Below, in pieces: positions 1 to 7,077 of a stretch of 27,554 nucleotides of DNA (positions within the stretch are counted from its first letter, which is position 1; the number at the start of each line of letters is the position of its first letter). This DNA comes from Deltaproteobacteria bacterium (GTDB taxonomy: Bacteria > Myxococcota > Myxococcia > Myxococcales > 40CM-4-68-19), in NCBI GenBank assembly GCA_005879505.1, contig VBKQ01000213.1:1-27554 (forward strand), read 5' to 3'. A program made the position numbers and the translations under genes. The notes beneath the pieces are model-generated. The model was not told the origin of the DNA and did not search any database. It saw only the letters and a program-made list of their open reading frames with translations.

Positions 1-418
1 AAATCGCCGCTCCATTGCGGACGGCGTAGAAGAGCCTCTTTCCATCGCGCGAGAAGCCGCCCAGGATCTGATCTCCGGCCGCGGGATCGATCGGGGTGGG
101 ACCGCCACCCTCCTCGTCCACGCGCAGGATCCGGCGCCGGCCGTCGCGCAGGCCGACGGCGACGAGCTGTCCCGGCTCGAAAGGAATGTACCTGATCTCG
201 ACGACGCCGCCCGGCTCGTCGGTGAGCTGCGTCGGGTAGCTTCCGTCCACCGCCACGGATGCCGCCTGACGGGTCCCGAAAAGCGTGGTGAGGAAGGCGA
301 CCCGGGTGCCGTCGAGGGAAGGCGCGGGGGCCCAGGCCTCCGCGGCGGATTCCAGATGGCGTAGCTTTGCCGGCAGGTCCTCGTCCGAAACGGCCAGCAG
401 CAGCGCGAGCACGAGCAT
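1..418 (-). CDS. Exported beta-propeller protein, S9 peptidase/TolB-like (partial, 5' end only)
   Basis: The first 139 codons of a minus-strand gene whose 3' end lies outside the window. The ATG at 418-416 is preceded by a GAGG purine tract about 10 nt upstream. Residues 1-10 (MLVLALLLAV) form a short hydrophobic export signal. The rest reads as WD40-like PD40 blades: 'SLDGTRVAFL' followed by 'VDGSYPTQLTDEP', then 'RILRVDEEGG' and 'FSRDGKRLFYAV'. Such blades are typical of the N-terminal propeller of S9-family peptidases (prolyl oligopeptidase, acylaminoacyl peptidase) and of TolB-like proteins. The catalytic domain, if any, is off the window, so peptidase activity cannot be claimed. The gene is divergent from the lipoprotein gene at 535, with 116 bp between them. 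Confidence 0.7.
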   Translation of the reverse strand, partial: MLVLALLLAVSDEDLPAKLRHLESAAEAWAPAPSLDGTRVAFLTTLFGTRQAASVAVDGSYPTQLTDEPGGVVEIRYIPFEPGQLVAVGLRDGRRRILRVDEEGGGPTPIDPAAGDQILGGFSRDGKRLFYAVRNGAAI

Positions 419-534
419 TTGAATTCAGTCCTCTGTCGGCCGTTCTATCCAAGGGCGTGGCCGAAGGCGACCGCCGTGCGTCGCAGGTGCTGCTCCCTTG
501 ACGCGCCCGGGGCGCGTCCGGAAAAGGAGTCCGC

Positions 535-1443
535 ATGCGCCGATTCGCGTTCGCCGTCTTGCTCGCCGCCGGGGGGTGTATCCACGGCTCATCCGCGCCC
601 CAGCGTGACTCGAACGCCCTGCGGGCCATCGCCCAACAGGAGCGCTGGGCCCAGGACGCGCTGGCCCGGCGTCCGGACCGGACCGAGTTGCAGGCGATCC
701 GCTCGAGTGACTTCACGGCCGTGGGCCGCGGCCGCGGCGCGCTGAAGCGGCTGCTCCAGGCGATCGACCGCGGAACCTGGATCCGCAACACGGCGGCCGA
801 GCTGATGCTCGACGACGCCGACCCGCAGCTGGCCGCCACGTTCGACCGTGCCGCCCGTCTCCGCTCCGACGCCATCCAGGCAGCGGACGAGCTGGCCTCC
901 GCGCTGACGGAGGCGAAGGGCGGTCTGACCATCGGCGATCTCCGTCCGGGTCTCGAAGCGGTGCGCAAGGCGCAGGCGAGCGAAGACCGGATCGCACGCC
1001 TCACTGCGCGCGCCGGCGGCCGCAGGCTCGCCCCCGCTGCGCTGCCGGTACCGCGGCCGTTCCTTGCTTCGGCGGCGCGCCTGGTGGCCGCGAATCCAGA
1101 GCTGACACGGGAGCTCGATCGGCTGTCGCCGGACGACGCGGCGCAGATCCGCGCGCGCCTCGCCGACGTGCACCGCGAGAGGGAAGAGACGAAGCGGGCC
1201 GAGCCCGCTGCGGCTCCGGCGCCGGCTCCGCAGGCTCCCGAGGAGGCGCCGCCACCCGAGCCGAAGGAGGCGGAGGCGCCCTCGCCGACGCTGAAGGTGG
1301 CCAACGATGCCGCCATCCTGCTCTCCAAGCGGACTCCGCGCTCGATCACGCTGCGCGAAGACGGGCTGTTCGAGCTCTCGTACGACGACGCGGACTATCT
1401 CGTCGATCCCCAGGGCAAGCTGGTGCGGAAGGAAGCGAAGTAG
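535..1443 (+). CDS. Predicted lipoprotein with a Pro/Ala/Glu-rich linker, function unknown
   Basis: 302 residues. The ATG is preceded by AAGGAG with 5-nt spacing. The N-terminus MRRFAFAVLLAAGGC is a signal peptide ending in a slightly atypical lipobox (AGG-C15). Residues about 30-205 are charged and probably alpha-helical. About 220-255 form a low-complexity Pro/Ala/Glu-rich linker, as often seen in envelope-spanning proteins. A small C-terminal domain (about 258-302) ends 'FELSYDDADYLVDPQGKLVRKEAK'-like, with conserved-looking aromatic and Asp residues. I do not recognise a family. The gene converges on astB with a 9-bp gap. Location in the inner or outer membrane is inferred only from the lipobox. 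Confidence 0.75.
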   Translation: MRRFAFAVLLAAGGCIHGSSAPQRDSNALRAIAQQERWAQDALARRPDRTELQAIRSSDFTAVGRGRGALKRLLQAIDRGTWIRNTAAELMLDDADPQLAATFDRAARLRSDAIQAADELASALTEAKGGLTIGDLRPGLEAVRKAQASEDRIARLTARAGGRRLAPAALPVPRPFLASAARLVAANPELTRELDRLSPDDAAQIRARLADVHREREETKRAEPAAAPAPAPQAPEEAPPPEPKEAEAPSPTLKVANDAAILLSKRTPRSITLREDGLFELSYDDADYLVDPQGKLVRKEAK

Positions 1444-1452
1444 GCCACGGCC

Positions 1453-2799
1453 CTACTTCTGGAAGTCGTACACGCTCCCAATCCGCAAGATCCGCGTCAG
1501 CTCGTCGAGCGCCTGCATGTTCTCGCGCGCCAGGCTCGGGTCCGCCAGATCCTCTCCGACCAGGCGGTCGCGGTAATGCCGGCGCACCCACGCCTCCAGC
1601 TCAGCGCCGAGCGCCTCGTCCCAGAAGACGCGCGCTTCGATCGCGGAGCGCTCTCCGTCCTGCAGGACGATGCGCTGGCGCAGGCAGGCGGGACCGCCGC
1701 CGTTCTCCATCGATTCGCGCAGATCGAGATGGTGCAAGGTCTTCACCGGACCGTCCGCCTCGATCACGCGCTGGAGAAACGCGCGCGCTCGCGAGTCCTC
1801 GCGCGCCTCCTCCGGCGCCACGATGGTCATGCTCCCGTCCGGTAGCGTGAGCAGCTGCGAGTTGAACGGATACGCTGAGACGGCGGAAGCGACCGGGAGC
1901 TCCTTCTCCGTGGCCAGCAACGCCACGAACGACTCACCCAGCAGCGCACGCAGCTCGGCCAACAGATCTGTGACCTCGAGGAAGGCGAGCTCGTGCAGGA
2001 GGAGGACGTTCCCGTTTCCCACCGCCAGCACGTCTGTGTGAAAGCCGCCGGCGTCGATCCCGACCGGGTGCTGCTGGGGGAACAGGGCGCGGCCCGCATC
2101 CACCTGCCCGAGGCGGGCCAGCGCATGCGACGCCTCGCGGGTCTGGCGCGCCGGATACACGGAGGGTTCGCCGGCGGGCGGCGGATCGCCAAACGCGCGG
2201 CGGCCCCAGGCAAAGAGATGCACCGCCGGCCTGTCGGCCGCGAACAGCCGGGTGTGGTTCGCGGCGCCTTCATCCGCGAAGTGCCCTCCGCCGGGCAGGG
2301 GATCATGGACCGCGAATTTCCTGGCGTCGGCGAAGATGGCGCGGAGCACGCGCGCGGTCGTCTCCGCCTCCAGCGAGCGATGGAACATCGCGGTGAGGTT
2401 CGCGGGGACCAGGTGCAGCCGCCCGTCGGCCGCATCGGCGCTGGGAATGCTCGTCGCCGCGTTCGCGGTCCACATCGCCGCCGCGCTCGAGCTGATGCGC
2501 AGCAGCTGGTCCTTCAGCTCCGGATCGCGCGCGGCCTGGGCGAGCACTTCTTCGTCGCTCCCGCGGAAACCGAGCCGGCGCAGCGTCCGCAGCGAGGGTC
2601 GCTCGTGCGGCGGCAGCACGGCCTGTCCGACCCCGAGCGAGGCGACGAAGCGCATCTTGACCAGGCCCTGCAGCGCGGCGGCCCGCGGGCTCGCGGGTTG
2701 GTCGGCGTGCGTCAGCGAGGCGACGTTGCCGTGGGAAAGCCCGGCGTAGTTGTGGGTGGGGCCGACGAGCCCGTCGAAATTGTACTCGCGCGCCGGCAC
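1453..2799 (-). CDS. astB: N-succinylarginine dihydrolase
   Basis: 448 residues, the normal length for AstB (EC 3.5.3.23). The enzyme converts N2-succinylarginine to N2-succinylornithine with release of two NH3 and CO2, step two of the arginine succinyltransferase pathway. The N-terminus 'FDGLVGPTHNYAGLSHGN' and the segment 'GGFHTDVLAVGNGNVLLLHE' match the amidinotransferase-fold family. The catalytic cysteine is Cys372 in 'ENGGGPACLRQR', equivalent to Cys365 of E. coli AstB. The start is a GTG at 2799, preceded by a G-rich ribosome-binding tract. It lies 12 bp downstream of the MaoC-like gene and probably shares its transcript. No other ast gene (astC, astA, astD, astE) is in the window. Identification is secure; use in arginine catabolism here is inferred from the family. 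Confidence 0.93.
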   Translation of the reverse strand: MPAREYNFDGLVGPTHNYAGLSHGNVASLTHADQPASPRAAALQGLVKMRFVASLGVGQAVLPPHERPSLRTLRRLGFRGSDEEVLAQAARDPELKDQLLRISSSAAAMWTANAATSIPSADAADGRLHLVPANLTAMFHRSLEAETTARVLRAIFADARKFAVHDPLPGGGHFADEGAANHTRLFAADRPAVHLFAWGRRAFGDPPPAGEPSVYPARQTREASHALARLGQVDAGRALFPQQHPVGIDAGGFHTDVLAVGNGNVLLLHELAFLEVTDLLAELRALLGESFVALLATEKELPVASAVSAYPFNSQLLTLPDGSMTIVAPEEAREDSRARAFLQRVIEADGPVKTLHHLDLRESMENGGGPACLRQRIVLQDGERSAIEARVFWDEALGAELEAWVRRHYRDRLVGEDLADPSLARENMQALDELTRILRIGSVYDFQK

Positions 2800-2811
2800 G
2801 CCGCCCCCGGA

Positions 2812-3276
2812 TCACGTTCCGTAGAACCGGAACACGAGCTCGGCGACGCAGGCCGGCTTTTTCTCTCCCTCGATCTCGATGCTGGCGGCGAGCAGACCCT
2901 CGACCCCGTTGGGAACCTCGGTGACGTCGCCGAGCTTCACGTTGAGGCGGTACCGCTGCCCTTCCTTGAGCGGAGCGGGGAAACGGACCTTGTTGAGACC
3001 GTAGTTGATGACCATGGCGAAGTTCTTGATCTCGACGAGCTCGAAGAAGATCCCCGCGATCAGCGAGACGGTGAAGTACCCGTGCGCGATCGGCTTTCCG
3101 AAGGGCGACTCGCGGGCAATGCGCTCGCGATCGACGTGGATCCACTGATGGTCGCCGGTCGCGTCGGCGAACTTTCGGATCGCCTCGTAGGTCATCTGCC
3201 GCCAATCCGAGACGCCGATCTCCTTGCCGACGAGGGACTTGAGGCCGGCCACGCCGTCGATCAGGGTCTTGCCCAT
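2812..3276 (-). CDS. MaoC-like (R)-specific enoyl-CoA hydratase/dehydratase
   Basis: 154 residues, a single hot-dog fold of the MaoC/NodN type. Residues 36-47 contain 'FADATGDHQWIH', the hydratase-2 motif with Asp42 and His47 as predicted catalytic residues. It is followed by 'GKPIAHGYFTVSLI', the usual second conserved stretch. Members hydrate trans-2-enoyl-CoA or act on related acyl thioesters; the substrate cannot be read from the sequence. The ATG at 3276 has GGGAGG 7 nt upstream. It lies upstream of astB (12-bp gap) and 72 bp downstream of the transporter gene, all on the same strand. The link to astB is positional only. Confidence 0.88.
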   Translation of the reverse strand: MGKTLIDGVAGLKSLVGKEIGVSDWRQMTYEAIRKFADATGDHQWIHVDRERIARESPFGKPIAHGYFTVSLIAGIFFELVEIKNFAMVINYGLNKVRFPAPLKEGQRYRLNVKLGDVTEVPNGVEGLLAASIEIEGEKKPACVAELVFRFYGT

Positions 3277-3348
3277 GGGTGCCCTCCCGGTCAGATTGGG
3301 GCCCTGTTTAGCACGCCTGAGGGTCGCGGGCTTCCCTCGTTGCAGGGC

Positions 3349-5310
3349 CTACTCCTCCAGCACGCGCACCGGCAGTACGACCATCGGCAGTCCCGCGAAC
3401 TGGAACCGCCGCTGCATGGCGTACGCCGTCTCGTTGTGGAGGAAACGGTCGAACCAGCGCTCGCGCTCGAAGATCAGCTTCCCCGCGAAGAAGATGGCGC
3501 GGGGATACTCGCGCGCGATCTGCGCATGCTCCACGTATTTTTTTAGATCTTGCTCGGCCTGCTCTCGCACGCGATCCACCTCTTCGACGCCCTGGAAGGT
3601 GGCGCTGTCCACCACGCCTACGGTGACGAAGATGACGCTCTGGAAGTAGCGGGGAAACAGCTTCAGGACAGTGAGCAGGGAGTGGATGCCGAGGCCGGAG
3701 TAGCCCCCGACCAGGAGGACCGCGGTAGGCTTCTTCGGGTCGAGCGCCTTCTTCGGGGCCGGCTGCGAGGGGAGCGCTTCGAGGATCTGATCTAGCCGCT
3801 TGAGGCGCGCGAAGACGCCCGCATAGTGTCGCTTGATCGCCATGCAGAGAGCGATCAAGGCGCTGGTCGCGAGCACCGTGAGCCAGCCGCCTTCGCGGAA
3901 CTTCTCCGCCACCGTGATGGTCAGGATCGTGACGCAGAGCGCCCCGCCGACGATGTGGATCCAGATGTGCCTCTTCCAATCCGTCTGCTTGCGGCGCGTC
4001 TCGCGCTTCGTCCAGTACCGGATCATGGCGATCTGGGTGAGCGAGAAGGTGAGGAACACGTTGATCGAGTACATCACCACCAGCGCGTCGACGCGGCCCC
4101 CCGTGTAGAGCAGCATGACGAAACCGGCCCCGCCCATGAGCAGGACGCCGTTCTGCATGGTGAGACGATCGCTGAGCGCGCTGAAGCGGTGGGGGAACCA
4201 CGAGTCGTGCGCCATGTTCGCCATCACCCGAGGCCCGTCGATGAAGCCGGCCTGGGCGGCGACGAAGAGGAGCAACGCCTCGGAGAGCAGCGTGAGGAAG
4301 ACGAACCATTTCCCCACCGGAAGGCCGAGGAGCCGCACGCCGCCAGCCACTTTCGCTGCCAGAAGCGAGTTCATGGTGTGGTCGGGATCGGCGTAGCGGA
4401 TGTCGAGCAGCAGGTAGCAGAGGATGATGCCGCTGGCGGTGACGGCGAGGCTGATCGCCATGTAGGCCATGGTCCGCTTGGCCGTCTGCACGCGCGGCTC
4501 TCGCATGATCTGCAGGCCGTTGGAGACGGCCTCGATTCCGGTGTAGGTGCCGCCGCCGAGCGAGTAGGCGCGCACGAAGAGCAACAGAAGACCGCCCAAT
4601 CCCAACGTAGACATCCCGTGCGAGAGGCCGGCCGACACTTCCTCGACCACCTCGTGAGCGCGCCCGAGGTGCAACCCGATGCCAGTGCCGAGGATCACGG
4701 CGTGCGTAAGCAGGAACGCGAGGAAGATCGGCATCAGCACGGTGACTGATTCCTTCACACCGCGCAGATTGAGCAGCACCAGCACGAGCACTCCGAGAAG
4801 CTCGATGTGCAGCTTCAGCGGCAGACCGGCGATGATGAGGTTCGACCAACTCGCGCCGTCCGGAAGCACGCTGAACACCGCGTCTCCACCCGCCGCGATG
4901 GAGATGGAGATGGTGAGGACGTAATCGACGATGAGCGCCGAGCCGCTCACCACTCCCGCGCGCGGTCCGAGCAGTCGGGAGGCGACGACGTACCCGCCGC
5001 CGCCGAAGGGGAAATGCTCGATGACGCGGCTGTAGGAGGCCGCGATGATGAGGACCGTGAACGCAGTCGCGGCAGCAAGGAAGACGGCGAGATATGTGTG
5101 CTCGCCCAGGTTCTTGAACGCTTCCTCGGGGCCGTACGCGGAGGAAGAAAGGCCGTCCGCGCCGAGGCCGACCCAGGCGAGGAAAGCGATGAGCGAGATG
5201 TGCCGGAAGAGATGCGGGTCCTGCAGGTCCTTCGGGTCGCGCCGCGTTTCCTGTCGAGCAGCATCTCGCGTCTGCGGGCGGATCGCCGCCGCTCGGATTG
5301 CATGATGCAA
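3349..5310 (-). CDS. APC-superfamily permease resembling KimA/YdaO potassium importers
   Basis: 653 residues with about 12 hydrophobic helices followed by a soluble C-terminal domain (roughly residues 480-653). 'GADGLSSSAYGPEE', 'HFPFGGGGYVVASRLLG' and 'VDYVLTISISIAAG' resemble B. subtilis KimA. So does the C-terminal 'FDRFLHNETAYAMQRRF' (KimA has a similar LHNQSAFLLR stretch). KimA is a high-affinity K+ symporter of the KUP/APC group, while older annotation calls such proteins amino-acid permeases. Proximity to the kdp cluster favours potassium, but this is inference. The start is uncertain. TTG at 5310 immediately follows an in-frame TGA, has no clear ribosome-binding site, and no ATG or GTG follows before the conserved region. 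The proposed regulator palindrome (5296-5312) covers this start. Confidence 0.8.
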   Translation of the reverse strand: MHHAIRAAAIRPQTRDAARQETRRDPKDLQDPHLFRHISLIAFLAWVGLGADGLSSSAYGPEEAFKNLGEHTYLAVFLAAATAFTVLIIAASYSRVIEHFPFGGGGYVVASRLLGPRAGVVSGSALIVDYVLTISISIAAGGDAVFSVLPDGASWSNLIIAGLPLKLHIELLGVLVLVLLNLRGVKESVTVLMPIFLAFLLTHAVILGTGIGLHLGRAHEVVEEVSAGLSHGMSTLGLGGLLLLFVRAYSLGGGTYTGIEAVSNGLQIMREPRVQTAKRTMAYMAISLAVTASGIILCYLLLDIRYADPDHTMNSLLAAKVAGGVRLLGLPVGKWFVFLTLLSEALLLFVAAQAGFIDGPRVMANMAHDSWFPHRFSALSDRLTMQNGVLLMGGAGFVMLLYTGGRVDALVVMYSINVFLTFSLTQIAMIRYWTKRETRRKQTDWKRHIWIHIVGGALCVTILTITVAEKFREGGWLTVLATSALIALCMAIKRHYAGVFARLKRLDQILEALPSQPAPKKALDPKKPTAVLLVGGYSGLGIHSLLTVLKLFPRYFQSVIFVTVGVVDSATFQGVEEVDRVREQAEQDLKKYVEHAQIAREYPRAIFFAGKLIFERERWFDRFLHNETAYAMQRRFQFAGLPMVVLPVRVLEE

Positions 5311-5312
5311 TC
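5296..5312. promoter_or_regulatory. Perfect 17-bp palindrome (TTGCA-N3-TGCAA core), proposed distal enhancer site of the regulator operon
   Basis: GATTGCAT-G-ATGCAATC has perfect 8-bp arms around one base, centred at 5304. Its core TTGCA-N3-TGCAA is the same as that of the palindrome upstream of kdp (14643-14659). A degenerate copy is centred 32 bp closer to the -24/-12 element. The centre lies about 74 bp upstream of the GG of the -24 element, suitable for an NtrC-family activator. It also overlaps the apparent TTG start (5310-5308) of the divergent KimA-like gene. Assignment to the adjacent response regulator is an inference from shared sequence and layout. Confidence 0.6.
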
Positions 5313-5329
5313 AGAACGGCGGCCATTTC

Positions 5330-5342
5330 GTGCATTTCGCAA
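5330..5342. promoter_or_regulatory. Degenerate TTGCA-N3-TGCAA copy, proposed proximal enhancer site of the regulator operon
   Basis: GTGCA-TTT-CGCAA differs from the TTGCA-N3-TGCAA core at two positions and is centred at 5336. That is 32 bp (about three helical turns) from the perfect palindrome centred at 5304. The same 32-bp offset between a perfect distal and a degenerate proximal site occurs upstream of kdp. Confidence 0.45.
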
Positions 5343-5375
5343 GGACGCGCCACGGAGTCGCGAGCGTACGGTTCC

Positions 5376-5392
5376 CGGCACGACCCCTGCAC
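5376..5392 (+). promoter_or_regulatory. Candidate sigma-54 (-24/-12) promoter for the small membrane protein/regulator operon
   Basis: CGGCACGACCCCTGCAC fits TGGCACG-N4-TTGCW with mismatches only at the first T of each element. GG lies at 5377-5378 and GC at 5389-5390, the invariant 12-bp offset. Transcription would start near 5400-5403, leaving almost no leader before the ATG at 5404. The message may therefore be leaderless, or the real start lies further in. The match and spacing are seen in the sequence; promoter function is inferred. Confidence 0.5.
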
Positions 5393-5403
5393 GAGAAAGC
5401 CAC

Positions 5404-5697
5404 ATGCAGCGCCGATTGCAGGTGCTCCCGGAATCGCCGCAGCAGGTGAGGGACTTCCTCATCGCGCAATTGCGCTGGGAGCGCTATCGCGCCTCGCGCA
5501 TGGTGCTGGTGCATCTGCTAGCGCTGTCGGCGGTCTGCTTCTGGCTACCGATCCCCGAAGGGCCGCGAGCCGCGGTCGCCGCCGCTTCCGCGGCCTGCTT
5601 CCTTGGCGCCCTGTTCGCTGGGATGATGGAGTGGCGTTGGGGCCGCGAGCGTAACCGCCATGCCGGCGCGCTCTCGCCGCCCGGAGAGCCGCATTGA
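5404..5697 (+). CDS. Small two-helix membrane protein coupled to the response regulator
   Basis: 97 residues from the ATG at 5404. Residues 1-32 are basic and amphipathic. About 33-48 (MVLVHLLALSAVCFWL) and 54-76 (RAAVAAASAACFLGALFAGMM) are two hydrophobic segments joined by 'PIPEGP'. A charged tail, 'EWRWGRERNRH', follows. No family is recognised. Its TGA (5695-5697) overlaps the TTG start (5694) of the regulator gene, so the two are probably translationally coupled. The position between the proposed enhancer/promoter and the regulator suggests a role in the same signalling pathway, for instance as a membrane partner, but nothing in the sequence shows this. If the -24/-12 promoter is real, the ATG at 5404 would be within a few bases of the transcript start. 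Met33 (ATG at 5500) is an alternative start. Confidence 0.65.
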   Translation: MQRRLQVLPESPQQVRDFLIAQLRWERYRASRMVLVHLLALSAVCFWLPIPEGPRAAVAAASAACFLGALFAGMMEWRWGRERNRHAGALSPPGEPH

Positions 5698-7061
5698 GCG
5701 ACGAGACGAACACGGGCCAACGTGCATTCCGCGTCCTGGTCGTGGACGATGAACGCAACATCCGCAAGACGCTGGCTGTCTGCCTGGAATCCCTCGGTTG
5801 CGCGGTCACCGAATGCGGTTCGGCGGCGGCCGCGATCGACTCGCTCGCGCGCCTGCCGCACGATCTCGCGTTCGTGGATCTGCGGCTGGGAAAGGAAAGC
5901 GGGCTGGATCTCCTCGGTTCGCTGCTCGCGGAGCGGCCCGCCCTCGAGGTGATCATCATCACCGCCTACGCGACCATCGACACGGCGGTCGAGGCGATCC
6001 GTCGCGGAGCCCGCGACTATCTGCCCAAGCCGTTCACGCCGGCGCAGATCCAGCGCGCCGTCGAGCAGGCGCGCTCGCGCATCGAAATGTCCACGCGCGT
6101 CGCCGACCTCGAGGAGCAGCTCGCGGACGCCACGCCGGAAGTGATGTTCTCCACGCCGAGCGCCGCGATGCGCGCGGTTCTCGACGTGATCGGCCGCACC
6201 GCCGCCCACGACGTCCCCGTGCTCCTGCGGGGCGAGAGCGGCACCGGCAAGACCGTACTGGCGCGGGCGCTCCACCGGCAGAGCCCGCGCCGTGGCCGCC
6301 CCTTCGCCGTCGTGAACTGCCCCGCGCTCAGCGAGGAGCTGCTGGCGAGCGAGATGTTCGGGCATCTCAAGGGCGCTTTCACGGGGGCAGTGCGCGATCA
6401 GCCCGGGCGCGTGGAAGCCGCGGAAGGCGGTACCCTCTTCCTCGACGAGGTCGGCGAGGTCCCGCCCTCGATCCAGGCCAAGCTGCTGCGCTTCCTGCAG
6501 GACAAGCAGTTCGAGCGGGTCGGAGAGACGCGGACCCGGGTCGCGGACGTCCGGATCGTGGCCGCCACGAACCGCAACCTCGACGAGGCGGTACGCGCAG
6601 GCCAGTTCCGCGAGGACCTGCTCTTCCGCCTCAACGTCGTCGAGGTCACCGTCCCTCCGCTGCGCGAGCGGCGCGAGGAGATCCTCCCGCTGGCGCAGAG
6701 CTTTCTCGCGTTTTTCGCCCGGGCGGCGCGCCGCGCGCCGCAGCAGCTCTCGCCGGAGGCGGAACGGGCATTTCTCGCCTATGCCTGGCCCGGGAACGTC
6801 CGCGAGCTGCGCAATGCCATCGAGCGCGCGGTCATCCTCTCTCCCGCACAGGTGCTGCAGCCGCAGTCATTTCCGGACCGGATCGCCCAGACCGCGACGA
6901 CCGTGCCGCAGCTCGGCGGCGACTTCAGCGTCGAGCAGATCGAGCGCGAGCACATCCTGCGCGTCCTCGCCCGCGCCCGCACGCAGGAGGAGGCGGCGCA
7001 CGTGCTGGCGGTGGATGCATCGACGCTGTGGCGCAAGCGGAAGAAGTACGAAAGCGAGTGA
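5694..7061 (+). CDS. NtrC-family sigma-54-dependent response regulator
   Basis: 455 residues in three modules. The N-terminal receiver (about 12-125) has acidic residues DDE at 18-20, phospho-acceptor Asp62 in 'FVDLRLG' and Lys112 in 'YLPKPFTP'. The central AAA+ activator domain (about 150-385) has Walker A GESGTGKT (180-187), the sigma-54 contact loop GAFTGA (227-232) and Walker B 'TLFLDE' (247-252). The C-terminus is a Fis-type helix-turn-helix ('EEAAHVLAVDASTLWRKRKK'). The start is TTG at 5694, preceded by GGAGAG with 5-nt spacing and overlapping the previous stop. All key residues are intact, so it should be an active phosphorylation-dependent enhancer-binding protein. It converges on the histidine-kinase gene of the kdp operon (6-bp gap), making that kinase the likely partner. 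It occupies the place normally held by KdpE, which is an OmpR-type regulator. Confidence 0.93.
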   Translation: MSDETNTGQRAFRVLVVDDERNIRKTLAVCLESLGCAVTECGSAAAAIDSLARLPHDLAFVDLRLGKESGLDLLGSLLAERPALEVIIITAYATIDTAVEAIRRGARDYLPKPFTPAQIQRAVEQARSRIEMSTRVADLEEQLADATPEVMFSTPSAAMRAVLDVIGRTAAHDVPVLLRGESGTGKTVLARALHRQSPRRGRPFAVVNCPALSEELLASEMFGHLKGAFTGAVRDQPGRVEAAEGGTLFLDEVGEVPPSIQAKLLRFLQDKQFERVGETRTRVADVRIVAATNRNLDEAVRAGQFREDLLFRLNVVEVTVPPLRERREEILPLAQSFLAFFARAARRAPQQLSPEAERAFLAYAWPGNVRELRNAIERAVILSPAQVLQPQSFPDRIAQTATTVPQLGGDFSVEQIEREHILRVLARARTQEEAAHVLAVDASTLWRKRKKYESE

Positions 7062-7062
7062 C

Positions 7063-7077
7063 CGCGGCTAGGCCGCG
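7063..7077. terminator. Short GC hairpin between convergent regulator and kinase genes
   Basis: CGCGGC-TAG-GCCGCG is a perfect 6-bp stem with a 3-nt loop. It sits across the 3' ends of the convergent genes and includes the kinase stop codon (7070-7068). There is no T-tract on either side. It may act as a weak bidirectional terminator or only as a 3' stabilising hairpin. Confidence 0.35.

Noticed and set aside
1439..1455. Small inverted repeat GTAGG...CCTAC across convergent stops
   Set aside because: Only a 5-bp stem with an imperfect interior and no T-tract; too weak to call a terminator.
1993..3546. Plus-strand 517-codon open frame opposite astB and the MaoC-like gene
   Set aside because: Antisense shadow of two well-supported genes; no start context or domain.
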